Assembly (NCBI RefSeq): GCF_001427785.1
Contig: NZ_LMHM01000013.1
Location: forward strand, 744,301 to 808,300
Direction: 5' to 3'
Source: Lysobacter sp. Root690
GTDB taxonomy: Bacteria > Pseudomonadota > Gammaproteobacteria > Xanthomonadales > Xanthomonadaceae
Length of the DNA: 64,000 nucleotides
In this document: in pieces, positions 17,352-25,920 of the stretch
Numbering within the stretch: position 1 is the first letter of the stretch
Layout: each line of letters begins with the position of its first letter
The notes under the pieces: model-generated
The model's input: only the letters and a program-made list of their open reading frames with translations
Databases searched by the model: none
Told to the model about the DNA's origin: nothing
Position numbers and translations under genes: made by a program

Positions 17352-18152
17352 TTAACGGTTCGCGCGCGGCGCCGGCTTCGTAGTCGCCTTGCGCGGCGGC
17401 GCAGGCGAGGCCTTACCGTCGCGTCGCAGAATGACGCCCGGCGTGGCGAAGAACAGATCCTTGCGCGAGGCCAGCAAGGCATCGACCTGCTGGCTGCTGC
17501 CTTTCACCGAGGCGGCGATCTGCGGCTCGTCATCGTTCGCCTTCTTTTCGCGCAGCAACGCGTCCAGTTGTGCGGCCGAGGCGATCTTGCCGTCTTCGAT
17601 TCCGAACTCGGTGTTCTCAATGCTGCCGGGTAGCGTTCCCGCGGCGATCAGGCGCGCCACGCGCAAGGTGTCGACGCTGTGGATGGCGATTCTGTCCGGA
17701 GCGACGACATAGCGCAGGATCGTGTAACGCCCTTGTTGCGCTGTGTTGTCGTCCGTTGAGTCGTTATCCGGCATGCCCTGGCACGAAGCCGGTTGAGTCG
17801 CGAGCGTGGCCCGGGTCGCGACGATGTACCCGCCGGCGGCATCGGGCAAGTATGAAAAACGATAGCCGACCAGATCTTCGGGACACTCGCCGGTCTTGCG
17901 CAGGATCAATCCGCAATCCTTGGGCAGGATGCTCATGCGCTCGGTGTCTTCATGCCCGCGCCTGGGCTCCAGCGCGCCGTGTTCCGTCCATTCGCCGCTG
18001 AGCCATTGGCCGACCAGACGCGGATCGCACGCGACCTGGGTGCCGCTAGGCGGCGATTCGAACGTGGTGGTGCTGCATCCGCTCAGCAGGGCCAGCGCGA
18101 GGCCGGCGGCGAACAGTTTTCGTACCTGCGACGACAGCGTGCAAAAACGCAT
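17352..18152 (-). CDS. Lipoprotein of the CDPxLxGxW group, copy 1
   Basis: 266 residues; ATG 18152 is preferred over 18176. The lipobox is LALLSGC about residue 26, and VACDPRLVGQWLSGEW follows. The middle contains CGLILRKTGECPEDLVGYRF, with a cysteine pair unlike the other copies. The C-terminal VKGSSQQVDALLASRKDLFF element recurs in all three. The tail is basic and proline-rich (APPRKATTKPAPRANR). It is the first gene of the run leading through HMG-CoA lyase to the c-di-GMP enzyme. Confidence 0.72.
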   Translation of the reverse strand: MRFCTLSSQVRKLFAAGLALALLSGCSTTTFESPPSGTQVACDPRLVGQWLSGEWTEHGALEPRRGHEDTERMSILPKDCGLILRKTGECPEDLVGYRFSYLPDAAGGYIVATRATLATQPASCQGMPDNDSTDDNTAQQGRYTILRYVVAPDRIAIHSVDTLRVARLIAAGTLPGSIENTEFGIEDGKIASAAQLDALLREKKANDDEPQIAASVKGSSQQVDALLASRKDLFFATPGVILRRDGKASPAPPRKATTKPAPRANR

Positions 18153-18364
18153 GGGACGTCCCTCCATAGAACACACAGACCAGGGGCCGCCGAAGATTCG
18201 GCGGCCGAGGAATCCGGCGCTCCCAGCCGGGATTGAAGCGTTTGCGCGGCCATTATTCGGCGCGGATGGGGGTGGTGGTCAAGCGGGTGGGGTTCGGCCG
18301 GTTCCACAAGGCCTTCGGCTCCTTGTTTCCGTCACGGCCGTTATCCATTCGTTTCCTTCAAGCC

Positions 18365-18553
18365 GTCATTCCCGCGAAGGCGGGAATCTAGAGACTTTAG
18401 CGCCATCGTTCAGGCCGTCATTCCCGCGAAGGCGGGAATCCAGAGACTTCAGCGAGTTCTCTCCAGGTCGTCATTCCCGCGAAAGCGGGAATCCAGCGAC
18501 TTCAAAGGTTCTCGCACGAAAGGCACTGGATTCCCGCCTTCGCGGGAATGACG
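18365..18553. repeat. Cluster of four gtcattcccgcgaa repeats (three direct, one inverted)
   Basis: Direct copies begin at 18365, 18417 and 18470 (52-53 base spacing); an inverted copy lies at 18525-18553. Each unit contains the small palindrome cccgcgaaggcggg and ends gaatcyagngactt. The same element occurs as an inverted pair at 47026-47186. The region 18153-18675 otherwise holds no convincing gene. The pattern is that of REP-like or other short dispersed palindromic elements. Confidence 0.8.
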
Positions 18554-18675
18554 GTAGGAGAGAGCGTGCGAACCTCGTAGGTTCGATCAAAGCCTTGGTC
18601 GTGTCGCCAACAGGCAACCTGGCGCGCAGACCGCCGCAGCGATCCGCGCACACACGCACACGCACAAACTCAAAC

Positions 18676-20697
18676 TCAAACAGTCTCCAACGTCACCAAC
18701 ACCGCATCAGCCTCGACGAAATCCCCAGCCGCCGCGCGCACCTCGGCGATCGTCCCCGCGCGCGGCGCCTTCAGGCTGAGCTCCATCTTCATCGCCTCGA
18801 TCACCATCACTTCCTGGCCGGCCTCGACGCTGTCGCCCGGCGCGGCCTTGACCACGACCACGCGGCCGGGCATCGGCGCGTTGACGTTGTTGCCCGAGCC
18901 GGCCGCGGCGCTTTGCTGGTGGTGGTACATCGGCACCGCGTCCAGGCGCAGGCGGCGTTCGCCGTCGTGCATGACCACGCGGGTGCCATCGCCGAGCGCA
19001 CTCAGCCGGCGCGCGCGGCCGTCGATGCGCAGGCTCAGTTCGCTGCCATGCAGGCGCGCGCCGTTGACCACGTGGGCGGCCTCGGACTGCGCCGGGATTT
19101 CGATCCGGTACTCGCCGCCGCTGCCCTGCGCCTGCAGCTCCAGGCGTTCGTCGCGACGCACGAAGGCGAGGCTGCGGCGGCCGCCGTGGCCCAGGCGCCA
19201 ACCGTCGGCGATCGCCCACGGCGAGCTCGGGTCGTTCGACGCCGAGGCCGCTTCGCGGCTGCGCTGTTCCTGGCTCAGCAGTTCGGCCACGGTCGCGCCG
19301 ATCAGCAGGTCGCGATCGCCGTTTTCGTCGTCGCCGCTCGCCGCCGGCATGAACTCGTCGAGATGACGGTCGAGATAACCGGTGTCGATCGTGCCGCCGA
19401 CCACCGCCGGATGACGGGCGAGGCGTTCGAGAAATTCGATGTTGGATTTCGGCCCGACGATCTCGCACTGCGCCAGCGCCGCGCGCAAGCGCGCCAAGGC
19501 GCGCGGGCGATCGAGGTCGAACACGATCAGCTTGGCGATCATCGGGTCGTAGAAGATCGTCACCGTGTCGCCTTCGATCACGCCCGAATCCAGGCGCACG
19601 TGCGCGTCGGCCGGCGGCAGGCGCAGGCGTTCGAGCTTGCCCGAGCCGGGCAGGAACCCGGCTTCCGGGTCTTCGGCGTACAGGCGCACTTCGATCGCGT
19701 GGCCACGCTGGACGATCGCGTCCTGCGGCTGCGGCAAAGGTTCGCCGGCGGCGACGCGCAGCTGCCATTCGACCAGATCCAGGCCGGTGACCAGTTCGGT
19801 GACCGGATGCTCGACCTGCAGGCGCGTGTTGATCTCCATGAAATAGAAACCGCCATCCTGGCCGACGATGAATTCGACCGTGCCGGCGTTGACGTAGTCG
19901 ATCGCATGCCCGGCCATCACCGCCGCCGCGCCCATCTGCGCGCGCTGCAGCGCGCTCAGGAACGGTGAGGGCGATTCTTCCAGCACCTTCTGGTAACGGC
20001 GCTGGGCCGAGCATTCGCGCTCGTTGAGGTGGATCACCTGGCCGTTGGCGTCGCCGAAGATCTGGATTTCGATGTGGCGCGGCTGTTCGACGTAGCGCTC
20101 CAGCAGCACCCGGTCGCGACCGAAGGCGTTGCGCGCTTCGCGCTGGCAGCTTTCCAGGTTGGCCAGGAATTCGCCGCTGTCGCGCACGATTCGCATGCCC
20201 TTGCCGCCGCCGCCGTGCGCGGCCTTGATCATCAGCGGATAACCGATGCGATCGGCTTCGCGGTGCAGATGGGCCGGGTCCTGGTCTTCGCCGGTGTAAC
20301 CGGGCACCACGGGCACGCCGGCGGCCTGCATCAGTTCCTTGGCCCCGGCCTTGCTGCCCATCTTGCGCATCGACGCGGCTTTCGGGCCGATGAAGGCGAT
20401 GCCCGCGGCTTCGACCGCGTCGGCGAAATCGGCGTTCTCGCTGAGGAAGCCGTAACCGGGATGGATCGCCTGCGCGCCGCTGCGCCGCGCCACTTCGATG
20501 ATCGCGTCGCCGCGCAGGTAGCTGTCGGCCGGACGCGGCCCGCCGATCGGGTAGGCCTCATCGGCCTGGCGCACGTGCTGGGCATCGGCGTCGGCTTCGG
20601 AGTAGACCGCGACAGTGCGGATGCCGAGCTTGCGGCAGGTGCGGATGACGCGACAGGCGATCTCGCCGCGGTTGGCGATCAGGATCTTCTCGAACAT
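18676..20697 (-). CDS. 3-Methylcrotonyl-CoA carboxylase alpha subunit (biotin carboxylase/carrier)
   Basis: 673 residues, full length for an acyl-CoA carboxylase alpha chain. It runs from the ATP-grasp biotin carboxylase start (FEKILIANRGEIACRVIRT) through GGGGKGMRIV (ATP loop) and LQVEHPVTE. A linker domain leads to the C-terminal biotinyl domain with EAMKMEL, where the lysine is biotinylated. Together with the beta subunit at 32741-34351 it converts methylcrotonyl-CoA to methylglutaconyl-CoA. Other acyl-CoA carboxylases look alike; the leucine assignment rests on the surrounding genes. Orthologs are called liuD. Confidence 0.9.
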   Translation of the reverse strand: MFEKILIANRGEIACRVIRTCRKLGIRTVAVYSEADADAQHVRQADEAYPIGGPRPADSYLRGDAIIEVARRSGAQAIHPGYGFLSENADFADAVEAAGIAFIGPKAASMRKMGSKAGAKELMQAAGVPVVPGYTGEDQDPAHLHREADRIGYPLMIKAAHGGGGKGMRIVRDSGEFLANLESCQREARNAFGRDRVLLERYVEQPRHIEIQIFGDANGQVIHLNERECSAQRRYQKVLEESPSPFLSALQRAQMGAAAVMAGHAIDYVNAGTVEFIVGQDGGFYFMEINTRLQVEHPVTELVTGLDLVEWQLRVAAGEPLPQPQDAIVQRGHAIEVRLYAEDPEAGFLPGSGKLERLRLPPADAHVRLDSGVIEGDTVTIFYDPMIAKLIVFDLDRPRALARLRAALAQCEIVGPKSNIEFLERLARHPAVVGGTIDTGYLDRHLDEFMPAASGDDENGDRDLLIGATVAELLSQEQRSREAASASNDPSSPWAIADGWRLGHGGRRSLAFVRRDERLELQAQGSGGEYRIEIPAQSEAAHVVNGARLHGSELSLRIDGRARRLSALGDGTRVVMHDGERRLRLDAVPMYHHQQSAAAGSGNNVNAPMPGRVVVVKAAPGDSVEAGQEVMVIEAMKMELSLKAPRAGTIAEVRAAAGDFVEADAVLVTLETV

Positions 20698-20898
20698 GTC
20701 AGGTCGGGTCGCAAGTCAGTCGCGCCGGGGCGCGGTGGAAGGAGGTGCGGACCGCGGAACGGCGCGCGCGATAAGCGGATTCTCGCCGAAATCAGCGGGG
20801 TTTGTAGCGCGTGGCGGTCGCGGAATGGGTTTGCGGCACGGCGCGGAGCATCGATCGTGCGTTTTTGGTGCGCTTGGTTGCCGTCGTCGAGCGCGATC

Positions 20899-21288
20899 TC
20901 ACGCCGCCGGGCCGCGGTACACCGCTTCGACGTTGTTGCCGTCGGGATCGAGCACGAACGCGCCGAAATAACCGGGCGCGTAGTGTTCGCGCAGACCCGG
21001 CGCGCCGTTGTCGCGTCCGCCGGCGGCCAATGCGGCGGCGTAGAAGGCTTCGACCTGCGCGGCGCTTTGCGCGCTTAAGGCGAAGTGCAGGCCGCGCGAG
21101 ACGTTCGCGCCGGTGCCGATCCAGAACGCGGGCTGCTGGGTCGGACCGAAGGCGTGGCCTTCGTAGCCGCCGGTCTGTTCCTTGGTGATCGACATCACCA
21201 GTTTGTAGCCGAGCGGGGCCAGGGCGCGCAGATAGAAATCGTGGCTGCGTTGCAGGTCGGAAACCGAGAAACCCAGATGATCGAACAT
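20899..21288 (-). CDS. VOC (glyoxalase/dioxygenase fold) family protein
   Basis: 129 residues from ATG 21288 (MFDHLGFSVSD). It is a single VOC module: DLQRSHDFYLRALAPLGYKL in the first half and LHFALSAQSAAQVEAFYAAA then AFVLDPDGNNVEAVY in the second. Metal-ligand candidates are H in the first strand (FDHLGF), H of GLHFAL and E of NNVEAVY, so metal binding is plausible. It sits between MCC alpha and the hydratase gene, but its substrate cannot be told from sequence. Confidence 0.85.
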   Translation of the reverse strand: MFDHLGFSVSDLQRSHDFYLRALAPLGYKLVMSITKEQTGGYEGHAFGPTQQPAFWIGTGANVSRGLHFALSAQSAAQVEAFYAAALAAGGRDNGAPGLREHYAPGYFGAFVLDPDGNNVEAVYRGPAA

Positions 21289-21376
21289 GGCGTACACCTT
21301 GCGAAAGCGGCGGGGGCAGGGCGCGGCTCGCGCGAGCGGGCGTGGCCGGGGACGGTGATGGACGAGGGCTGTCAGC

Positions 21377-22159
21377 TCAGGGACACCAGTTGGCTTTGCG
21401 CTTGTCGAGGAACGCCGTCAGACCTTCCTGGCCTTCGGCGGACACGCGCAAGCCGGCGATCAGCGCGGCGTTGTCGGCGTCCAGGCGCGCGCCGTCGCGT
21501 TCGCCGGCGACCCGGCGCACCAGCGTCTTGGCGTGCGCGGCCGCGCGTGGGCCGGCCTTGAGCAGCAGGCCGATCTGCCGGTCGATCGCCGCATCGAGCT
21601 GATCGGCGGCGACGACCTCGTGCAGCAGTCCGATGCGCAGCGCGGTGGCGGCATCGAAGATTTCCGCGGTCGCGAACCAGCGCCGCGATTCGCGAGCGCC
21701 GATCGCCTCGATCACGTACGGCGAGATCACCGCCGGCAACAGGCCGAGCTTGCTTTCGGTCAGGCCGAACTTGGCTTCGGGCGCGGCGATGGCGATGTCG
21801 CAGCAGGCGACCAGACCGACCCCGCCGCCGAACGCCGCGCCCTGAACCCGGGCCAGGGTCGGCTTGGGCAGTTCGTTGAGCGTGCGCATCAAGCGGGCCA
21901 GCGCCAGCGCGTCCTCGCGGTTGGCGTCCTCGCCGGCCTGGGCCATGCCGCGCATCCAGTTCAGATCGGCGCCGGCTGAGAACGAGGCGCCTTCGCCCTC
22001 GATCACCACCACCCGCACGCTGTCGTCGGCGGCGACCGCGTCCAGGGCGCCGGTCAATGCGGCGATCAGGATGGCGTCGAACGCGTTGTGCAATTCGGGG
22101 CGATTCAGGCGCAGGCGGGCGACAGGCCCTTCGCGCAGGCTCAGCAGCGGGTGGCTCAT
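21377..22159 (-). CDS. Enoyl-CoA hydratase family protein, likely methylglutaconyl-CoA hydratase
   Basis: 260 residues from ATG 22159. The crotonase fold is clear from RLNRPELHNAFDAILIAALT, the oxyanion-hole segment FSAGADLNWM and VQGAAFGGGVGLVACCDIAI, with PEAKFGLTESKLGLLPA supplying an acidic residue. In the leucine pathway this step hydrates 3-methylglutaconyl-CoA to HMG-CoA (liuC). Specificity is inferred from neighbouring MCC and HMG-CoA lyase genes. It is divergent from feoA. Confidence 0.85.
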   Translation of the reverse strand: MSHPLLSLREGPVARLRLNRPELHNAFDAILIAALTGALDAVAADDSVRVVVIEGEGASFSAGADLNWMRGMAQAGEDANREDALALARLMRTLNELPKPTLARVQGAAFGGGVGLVACCDIAIAAPEAKFGLTESKLGLLPAVISPYVIEAIGARESRRWFATAEIFDAATALRIGLLHEVVAADQLDAAIDRQIGLLLKAGPRAAAHAKTLVRRVAGERDGARLDADNAALIAGLRVSAEGQEGLTAFLDKRKANWCP

Positions 22160-22241
22160 CGGGGATGGGGGAGTTTGTGGGAGTTGGCGAATCATAGCGT
22201 TGCGCCCCTCGCATCCGCCCCTGTACGGCGGTCGGTGCTAG

Positions 22242-22260
22242 AATGAGAACAATTCCCATT
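22242..22260 (+). promoter_or_regulatory. Fur box ahead of feoAB
   Basis: The 19-base imperfect palindrome aatgagaacaattcccatt closely follows the Fur consensus (AATGATAAT-type arms, A/T-rich centre) and stands out in a GC-rich setting. It lies about 30 bases upstream of the feoA start. Iron-loaded Fur is expected to repress the operon here. This also argues against using the ATG at 22243 as the feoA start, since that codon lies inside the site. Confidence 0.75.
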
Positions 22261-22290
22261 TGGGACGCCACCCTTCGTGGAAGCCGCCTC

Positions 22291-22539
22291 TTGAAGCTGT
22301 CCGAACTGCCGCGCCGCACCGCCGCCACGGTCGAGACCGTCGATGACCACACGTCCAACGACACCATCGCAAGACGCCTGCGCGAATTGGGTTTCGTCGC
22401 CGGCGAGCGGGTCGAGGTGATGGCCGCCGGGCCGATCTCCGCCGAGCCGCTGCTGGTGCAGATCGGCTACACCCGGTTCGCCCTGCGCCGCAGCGAAGCC
22501 GCGCGCGTGCAAGTACGACTGATCGAGGAGTCCGCATGA
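22291..22539 (+). CDS. feoA: Ferrous iron transport protein FeoA
   Basis: 82 residues if the TTG at 22291 is used, giving LKLSELPRRTAATVETVD. This is the normal FeoA length and follows GGAAG. FeoA is a small SH3-like cytoplasmic protein that assists FeoB; the pattern ARRLRELGFVAGERVEVMA and PLLVQIGYTRFALRRSEA is characteristic. The stop overlaps the feoB ATG (ATGA). Expression is expected to be iron-repressed through the adjacent Fur box. Confidence 0.88.
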   Translation: MKLSELPRRTAATVETVDDHTSNDTIARRLRELGFVAGERVEVMAAGPISAEPLLVQIGYTRFALRRSEAARVQVRLIEESA

Positions 22540-24437
22540 GCGCCGCCGCCGCCGCTGTCGCCGGTTCGTCGAACAGCGCCGCGCAGCCGATGCGCGTGGC
22601 CCTGGTCGGCAATCCGAATTGCGGCAAGACCGCCTTGTTCAATCTGCTGACCGGCAGCCGGCAGAAGGTCGCCAATTACGCCGGCGTCACCGTCGAGCGC
22701 AAGGAAGGGCGGCTGCACGCGCCGTCGGGACGCAGCTACGCAGTGCTGGATCTGCCCGGCGCCTACAGCCTGAGCGCGGCCAGCCTGGACGAAGCCGTGA
22801 CCCGCGATGTGCTGCGCGGTTTCTATCCGGGCGAACGCGCGCCCGACGTGCTGCTGTGCGTGGTCGATGCGACCAACCTGCGCCTGCATCTGCGCTTCGC
22901 TTTGGAATTGCGCGAACTCGGCCGGCCGATGGTGATCGCGGTCAACATGATGGACGCGGCCAAGCGTCGCGGCATCGACATCGACCTGGCCGCGCTGGAG
23001 CGCGAACTCGGCGTGCCGGTGGTGGCGACGGTCGCGGTCAAGCGCAACGGCGCGCAGGAACTGGTGGCGATGCTCGACCGCATCGCGATCGCGCCGCGCG
23101 AACCGCACGAGCCGACCGTGCAACTGCGCGAAGGCGCCGACCTGCACGCCGAGACCCGGCGCTTGCTTGAACTCACCGTGCGCATGCCGACCCGCACCGC
23201 CAAGATCGACGATGCGCTCGATCGCTGGCTGCTGCATCCGGTGCTGGGCCTGGTGTCGCTGGCGCTGGTGATGTTCCTGATCTTCCAGGCGGTGTACGCC
23301 TGGGCCACGCCGCTGATGGACGGGATCGAGGCGATCACCGCGTGGCTCGGCGGCTGGGTCGGCGCCAACATGCCCGACGGGCCGCTGCGCAGTCTGATGG
23401 TCGACGGCATCATCGCCGGCCTCGGCGGGGTGGTGGTGTTCCTGCCGCAGATCCTGATCCTGTTCGCCTTCATCCTGGCGCTGGAGGAATCGGGTTATCT
23501 GCCGCGCGCGGCGTTCCTGCTGGACCGGATGATGGCCGGCGCCGGCCTGTCCGGTCGCTCGTTCATTCCGCTGCTGTCGAGTTTCGCCTGCGCGATTCCC
23601 GGAATCATGGCGACCCGTTCGATCCAGGACCCACGCGACCGACTGGCCACGATCATGGTCGCGCCGCTGATGACCTGTTCGGCGCGCTTGCCGGTGTATG
23701 CCTTGCTGATCGGCGCGTTCATTCCGCAGCAAAAGGTCTGGGGTTTGCTCAATCTGCAGGGCCTGGTGCTGTTCGCGCTGTACATGGCGGGCATCCTCAG
23801 CGCGCTGATGGTGTCGTGGGTGATGAAGAAGTGGCGCCGCGACAAGAGCGAGCACGCGCTGCTGCTGGAACTGCCTTCGTACCGCATTCCGCATCCGCGC
23901 GATCTGCTGATCGGCCTGTGGGAACGCGCGTGGATCTTCCTGCGCCGGGTCGGCGGCATCATCCTGGCGCTGACCGTGCTGCTGTGGTTCCTGCTGTCGT
24001 TCCCGGGCGCGCCCGAGGGCGCGACCTTGCCGGCGATCGACTACAGCTTCGCCGGCCGCATCGGTCATGCGATGACCACGGTGTTCGCGCCGATCGGTTT
24101 CAACTGGCAGATCTGCATCGCGCTGATCCCGGGACTGGCCGCGCGCGAAGTCGCGGTGGCCTCGCTGGCGACGGTGTATGCGCTGTCGGCGGCCGACGAC
24201 GAAGCCGCCGCGCAGGCGCTGACCCCGATCATCACCGACGGCTGGTCGCTGGCGACCGCGTTGTCGCTGCTGGTGTGGTTCATCTACGCGCCGCAGTGCA
24301 TCTCGACCTTGGCCACGATCCGCCGCGAAACCAATTCGTGGAAGCAGGTCGGTATCAGCGCCGGCTATCTGTTCGCGCTGGCGTACCTGGCCTCGCTGTT
24401 GACCTATCAGGTCGCCGTCGCGCTGGGCGCGGGCTGA
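22536..24437 (+). CDS. feoB: Ferrous iron transporter FeoB
   Basis: 633 residues. The N-terminal G domain has GNPNCGKTALFN (G1), DLPGAYSL (G3) and NMMD (G4). A helical spacer follows, then a polytopic membrane domain with the two Gate motifs (CAIPGIMATRS and the later AAREVAVASLATVYA region). It moves Fe2+ across the inner membrane using a GTP-driven switch. It is somewhat short for the family, with a compact C-terminus. It begins in a 4-base overlap with feoA, and the DUF6587 gene follows 5 bases later. Confidence 0.95.
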   Translation: MSAAAAAVAGSSNSAAQPMRVALVGNPNCGKTALFNLLTGSRQKVANYAGVTVERKEGRLHAPSGRSYAVLDLPGAYSLSAASLDEAVTRDVLRGFYPGERAPDVLLCVVDATNLRLHLRFALELRELGRPMVIAVNMMDAAKRRGIDIDLAALERELGVPVVATVAVKRNGAQELVAMLDRIAIAPREPHEPTVQLREGADLHAETRRLLELTVRMPTRTAKIDDALDRWLLHPVLGLVSLALVMFLIFQAVYAWATPLMDGIEAITAWLGGWVGANMPDGPLRSLMVDGIIAGLGGVVVFLPQILILFAFILALEESGYLPRAAFLLDRMMAGAGLSGRSFIPLLSSFACAIPGIMATRSIQDPRDRLATIMVAPLMTCSARLPVYALLIGAFIPQQKVWGLLNLQGLVLFALYMAGILSALMVSWVMKKWRRDKSEHALLLELPSYRIPHPRDLLIGLWERAWIFLRRVGGIILALTVLLWFLLSFPGAPEGATLPAIDYSFAGRIGHAMTTVFAPIGFNWQICIALIPGLAAREVAVASLATVYALSAADDEAAAQALTPIITDGWSLATALSLLVWFIYAPQCISTLATIRRETNSWKQVGISAGYLFALAYLASLLTYQVAVALGAG

Positions 24438-24442
24438 TCGCC

Positions 24443-24685
24443 ATGGACGCCGGCCTGTTCGCGCAATATGTGGTGATCGCGATCGCGGTGCTGGTCAGCG
24501 CGATCGTGGTTGCGCGCAAACAGTTTCCGAGCGGCGTGCGCCGGCTGCGCATCGCCTGCGCCTTGCCGCTGGTGCGCGACGGTCGGCCGCGCTGGATGCG
24601 CGAACTGGGCAAGCGCATCGCGCCGGCACCGCGCGCGGGTGGGCCGAATTGCGGTGGTTGCGATAATTGTGGGCCGTCGGATTGA
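24443..24685 (+). CDS. Small FeoC-position membrane protein (DUF6587-type)
   Basis: 80 residues: one N-terminal membrane helix (LFAQYVVIAIAVLVSAIVVA), a basic middle, and a C-terminal cluster GPNCGGCDNCGPSD. The spacing CxxCxxC resembles the small FeoC-like proteins of gammaproteobacteria. It starts 5 bases after feoB, so it is the third gene of the operon. The cysteines could bind iron or an Fe-S cluster and tune FeoB; this is inference. Confidence 0.78.
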   Translation: MDAGLFAQYVVIAIAVLVSAIVVARKQFPSGVRRLRIACALPLVRDGRPRWMRELGKRIAPAPRAGGPNCGGCDNCGPSD

Positions 24686-24723
24686 TAGAGCTACAAGTTC
24701 GCCGCGTGCGTGGCGTATTGCAC

Positions 24724-24922
24724 TGTAGGAGCGGCGTGAGCCGCGACCGTCGTGCATGAGATTGCGTCGTAGCTGTGATGTCGCGGTCGCGTTGTGAATT
24801 TCGCCGTAAGCGCGGCGTTGCGGTCGCGGCTTACGCCGCTCCTACAGGTAGGCCATGAGGATTTCGGTCGTTCGCCGCGCAAGGTGCGTATCGCACTGTA
24901 GGAGCGGCGCAAGCCGCGACCG
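24724..24922. repeat. Three copies of the tgtaggagcggc element (two direct, one inverted)
   Basis: Copies at 24724-24749 (+), 24821-24846 (-) and 24897-24922 (+). Each is about 26 bases with a gcggcnnnagccgc palindrome inside. A partial copy is visible around 24781. They fill the region between the feo operon and the leftward gene ending at 24967, where they may fold and help terminate transcription. Confidence 0.75.
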
Positions 24923-24966
24923 CCATGCAGGAGCTTGCGTCGCAAGCCCGATGTCCCAGGCGCGAC

Positions 24967-25506
24967 TCAACCGCCACGGCTCTGCATGTAATTCAGCGCT
25001 TCCTCGAGATACCCCCGAGCCTCCTGCATGTGCTGCGGAGCACACGTCTCATCGAAACGGCTGCGGCCCTGGTCGATCAGCAGATACGCACTGATCTCGC
25101 TGTCGCCCCACAGATAATCGAAGATCAGCACGAAATCGTCGGCGCTCGCCTCGTTGAACGCGGCCGCGCCACGCAGCGGCGTGAGCAGGCGCAGCATTTC
25201 GATGTAGTTCTCCGAGGCCTGCAGCATCGCGATGCGCAAGGTGCGGCGCAGTTCGTCGTACTCGACTGGCGGGGTGCCGGTCCATGGGTCTTCGCGCCAG
25301 GCCTTGATCACATCGGCCACGGTGGCCGCGTCGAGATCGACCAGCATCTCCGCGCCGACCCGGCCGTCGCCGGCCATCGACCGGCGATCGAACCATCCTT
25401 GCCAATCGTCGAACGACGCCGGACGCGCCGGCGTGGAATTCATGAACGCTTCGTACTGCTCATGACTGAGCGTGAATCGCGCATACAACGAAGCGGGTTC
25501 CGACAT
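24967..25506 (-). CDS. Conserved hypothetical protein
   Basis: 179 residues, acidic, soluble, mainly helical. Noticeable stretches are FDDWQGWFDRRSMAGDGRVG, DDFVLIFDYLWGDSEISAYL and ETCAPQHMQEARGYLEEALN. No signal peptide. It is transcribed after the bactofilin and zinc-ribbon genes with a 39-base gap, so probably the third gene of that operon. I do not recognise the family. Confidence 0.65.
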   Translation of the reverse strand: MSEPASLYARFTLSHEQYEAFMNSTPARPASFDDWQGWFDRRSMAGDGRVGAEMLVDLDAATVADVIKAWREDPWTGTPPVEYDELRRTLRIAMLQASENYIEMLRLLTPLRGAAAFNEASADDFVLIFDYLWGDSEISAYLLIDQGRSRFDETCAPQHMQEARGYLEEALNYMQSRGG

Positions 25507-25545
25507 CGAGTGGGGTCCTTTCCTGGCTGGTGGCGCGGCGTGGCT

Positions 25546-25920
25546 TCAGCGACGCAGCCGTCCCTTGTTCGCGGCCTTGTAGCCGACCGCTTCGAATGCT
25601 TCGACCGAGAGGGTGAAGGTGCGTTCGTCGCCGGGAAACAAGGCCCCGACGCCGACCACCTGGCGGGTGATTTCCTCGCCGCGTTCGTTCTTGATCGACA
25701 GGACCATCGAATATTCCCAGGCGCCGTCGCTGGGCGGATGGCGAATCGTGCCCTCCACGTGCAGCGGCGAGAATCTCGCCGCCGCGCGCGCGTTCGCATC
25801 GGAATCGAAACGCAGATGGTGCCGGCAGGCCGGACAGACGCTCGCTGTTTCCAGGATCGTCGCCTTGCAATGCGGACAAATGCGCGTCGCCCCGGGCATG
25901 CCCTGGCGAACGGCGCTCAT
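25546..25920 (-). CDS. Zinc-ribbon protein coupled to bactofilin
   Basis: 124 residues; ATG 25920 overlaps the bactofilin stop (ATGA). The N-terminus has a four-cysteine ribbon (RICPHCKATILE, VCPACRHHL) that should bind zinc. A beta-rich domain follows (GTIRHPPSDGAWEYSMVLSI, EEITRQVVGVGALFPGDERT). Pairing of a bactofilin with a small zinc-ribbon protein recurs in related genomes as far as I recall. It may modulate bactofilin assembly; this is not shown by sequence. Confidence 0.75.
   Translation of the reverse strand: MSAVRQGMPGATRICPHCKATILETASVCPACRHHLRFDSDANARAAARFSPLHVEGTIRHPPSDGAWEYSMVLSIKNERGEEITRQVVGVGALFPGDERTFTLSVEAFEAVGYKAANKGRLRR

Noticed and set aside
18365..18553. A possible CRISPR array (repeats with about 52-base spacing)
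   Set aside because: Only three direct copies, a fourth is inverted, the intervening sequence is short and uneven, and the unit occurs elsewhere as an intergenic palindrome.
22243..22290. ATG 22243 as the feoA start
   Set aside because: The codon lies inside the Fur box and the added residues are not FeoA-like.
22467..24068. A 533-codon open frame antisense to feoB
   Set aside because: feoB has G-protein and Gate motifs; the antisense frame is Gln/His/Arg-rich with no fold.
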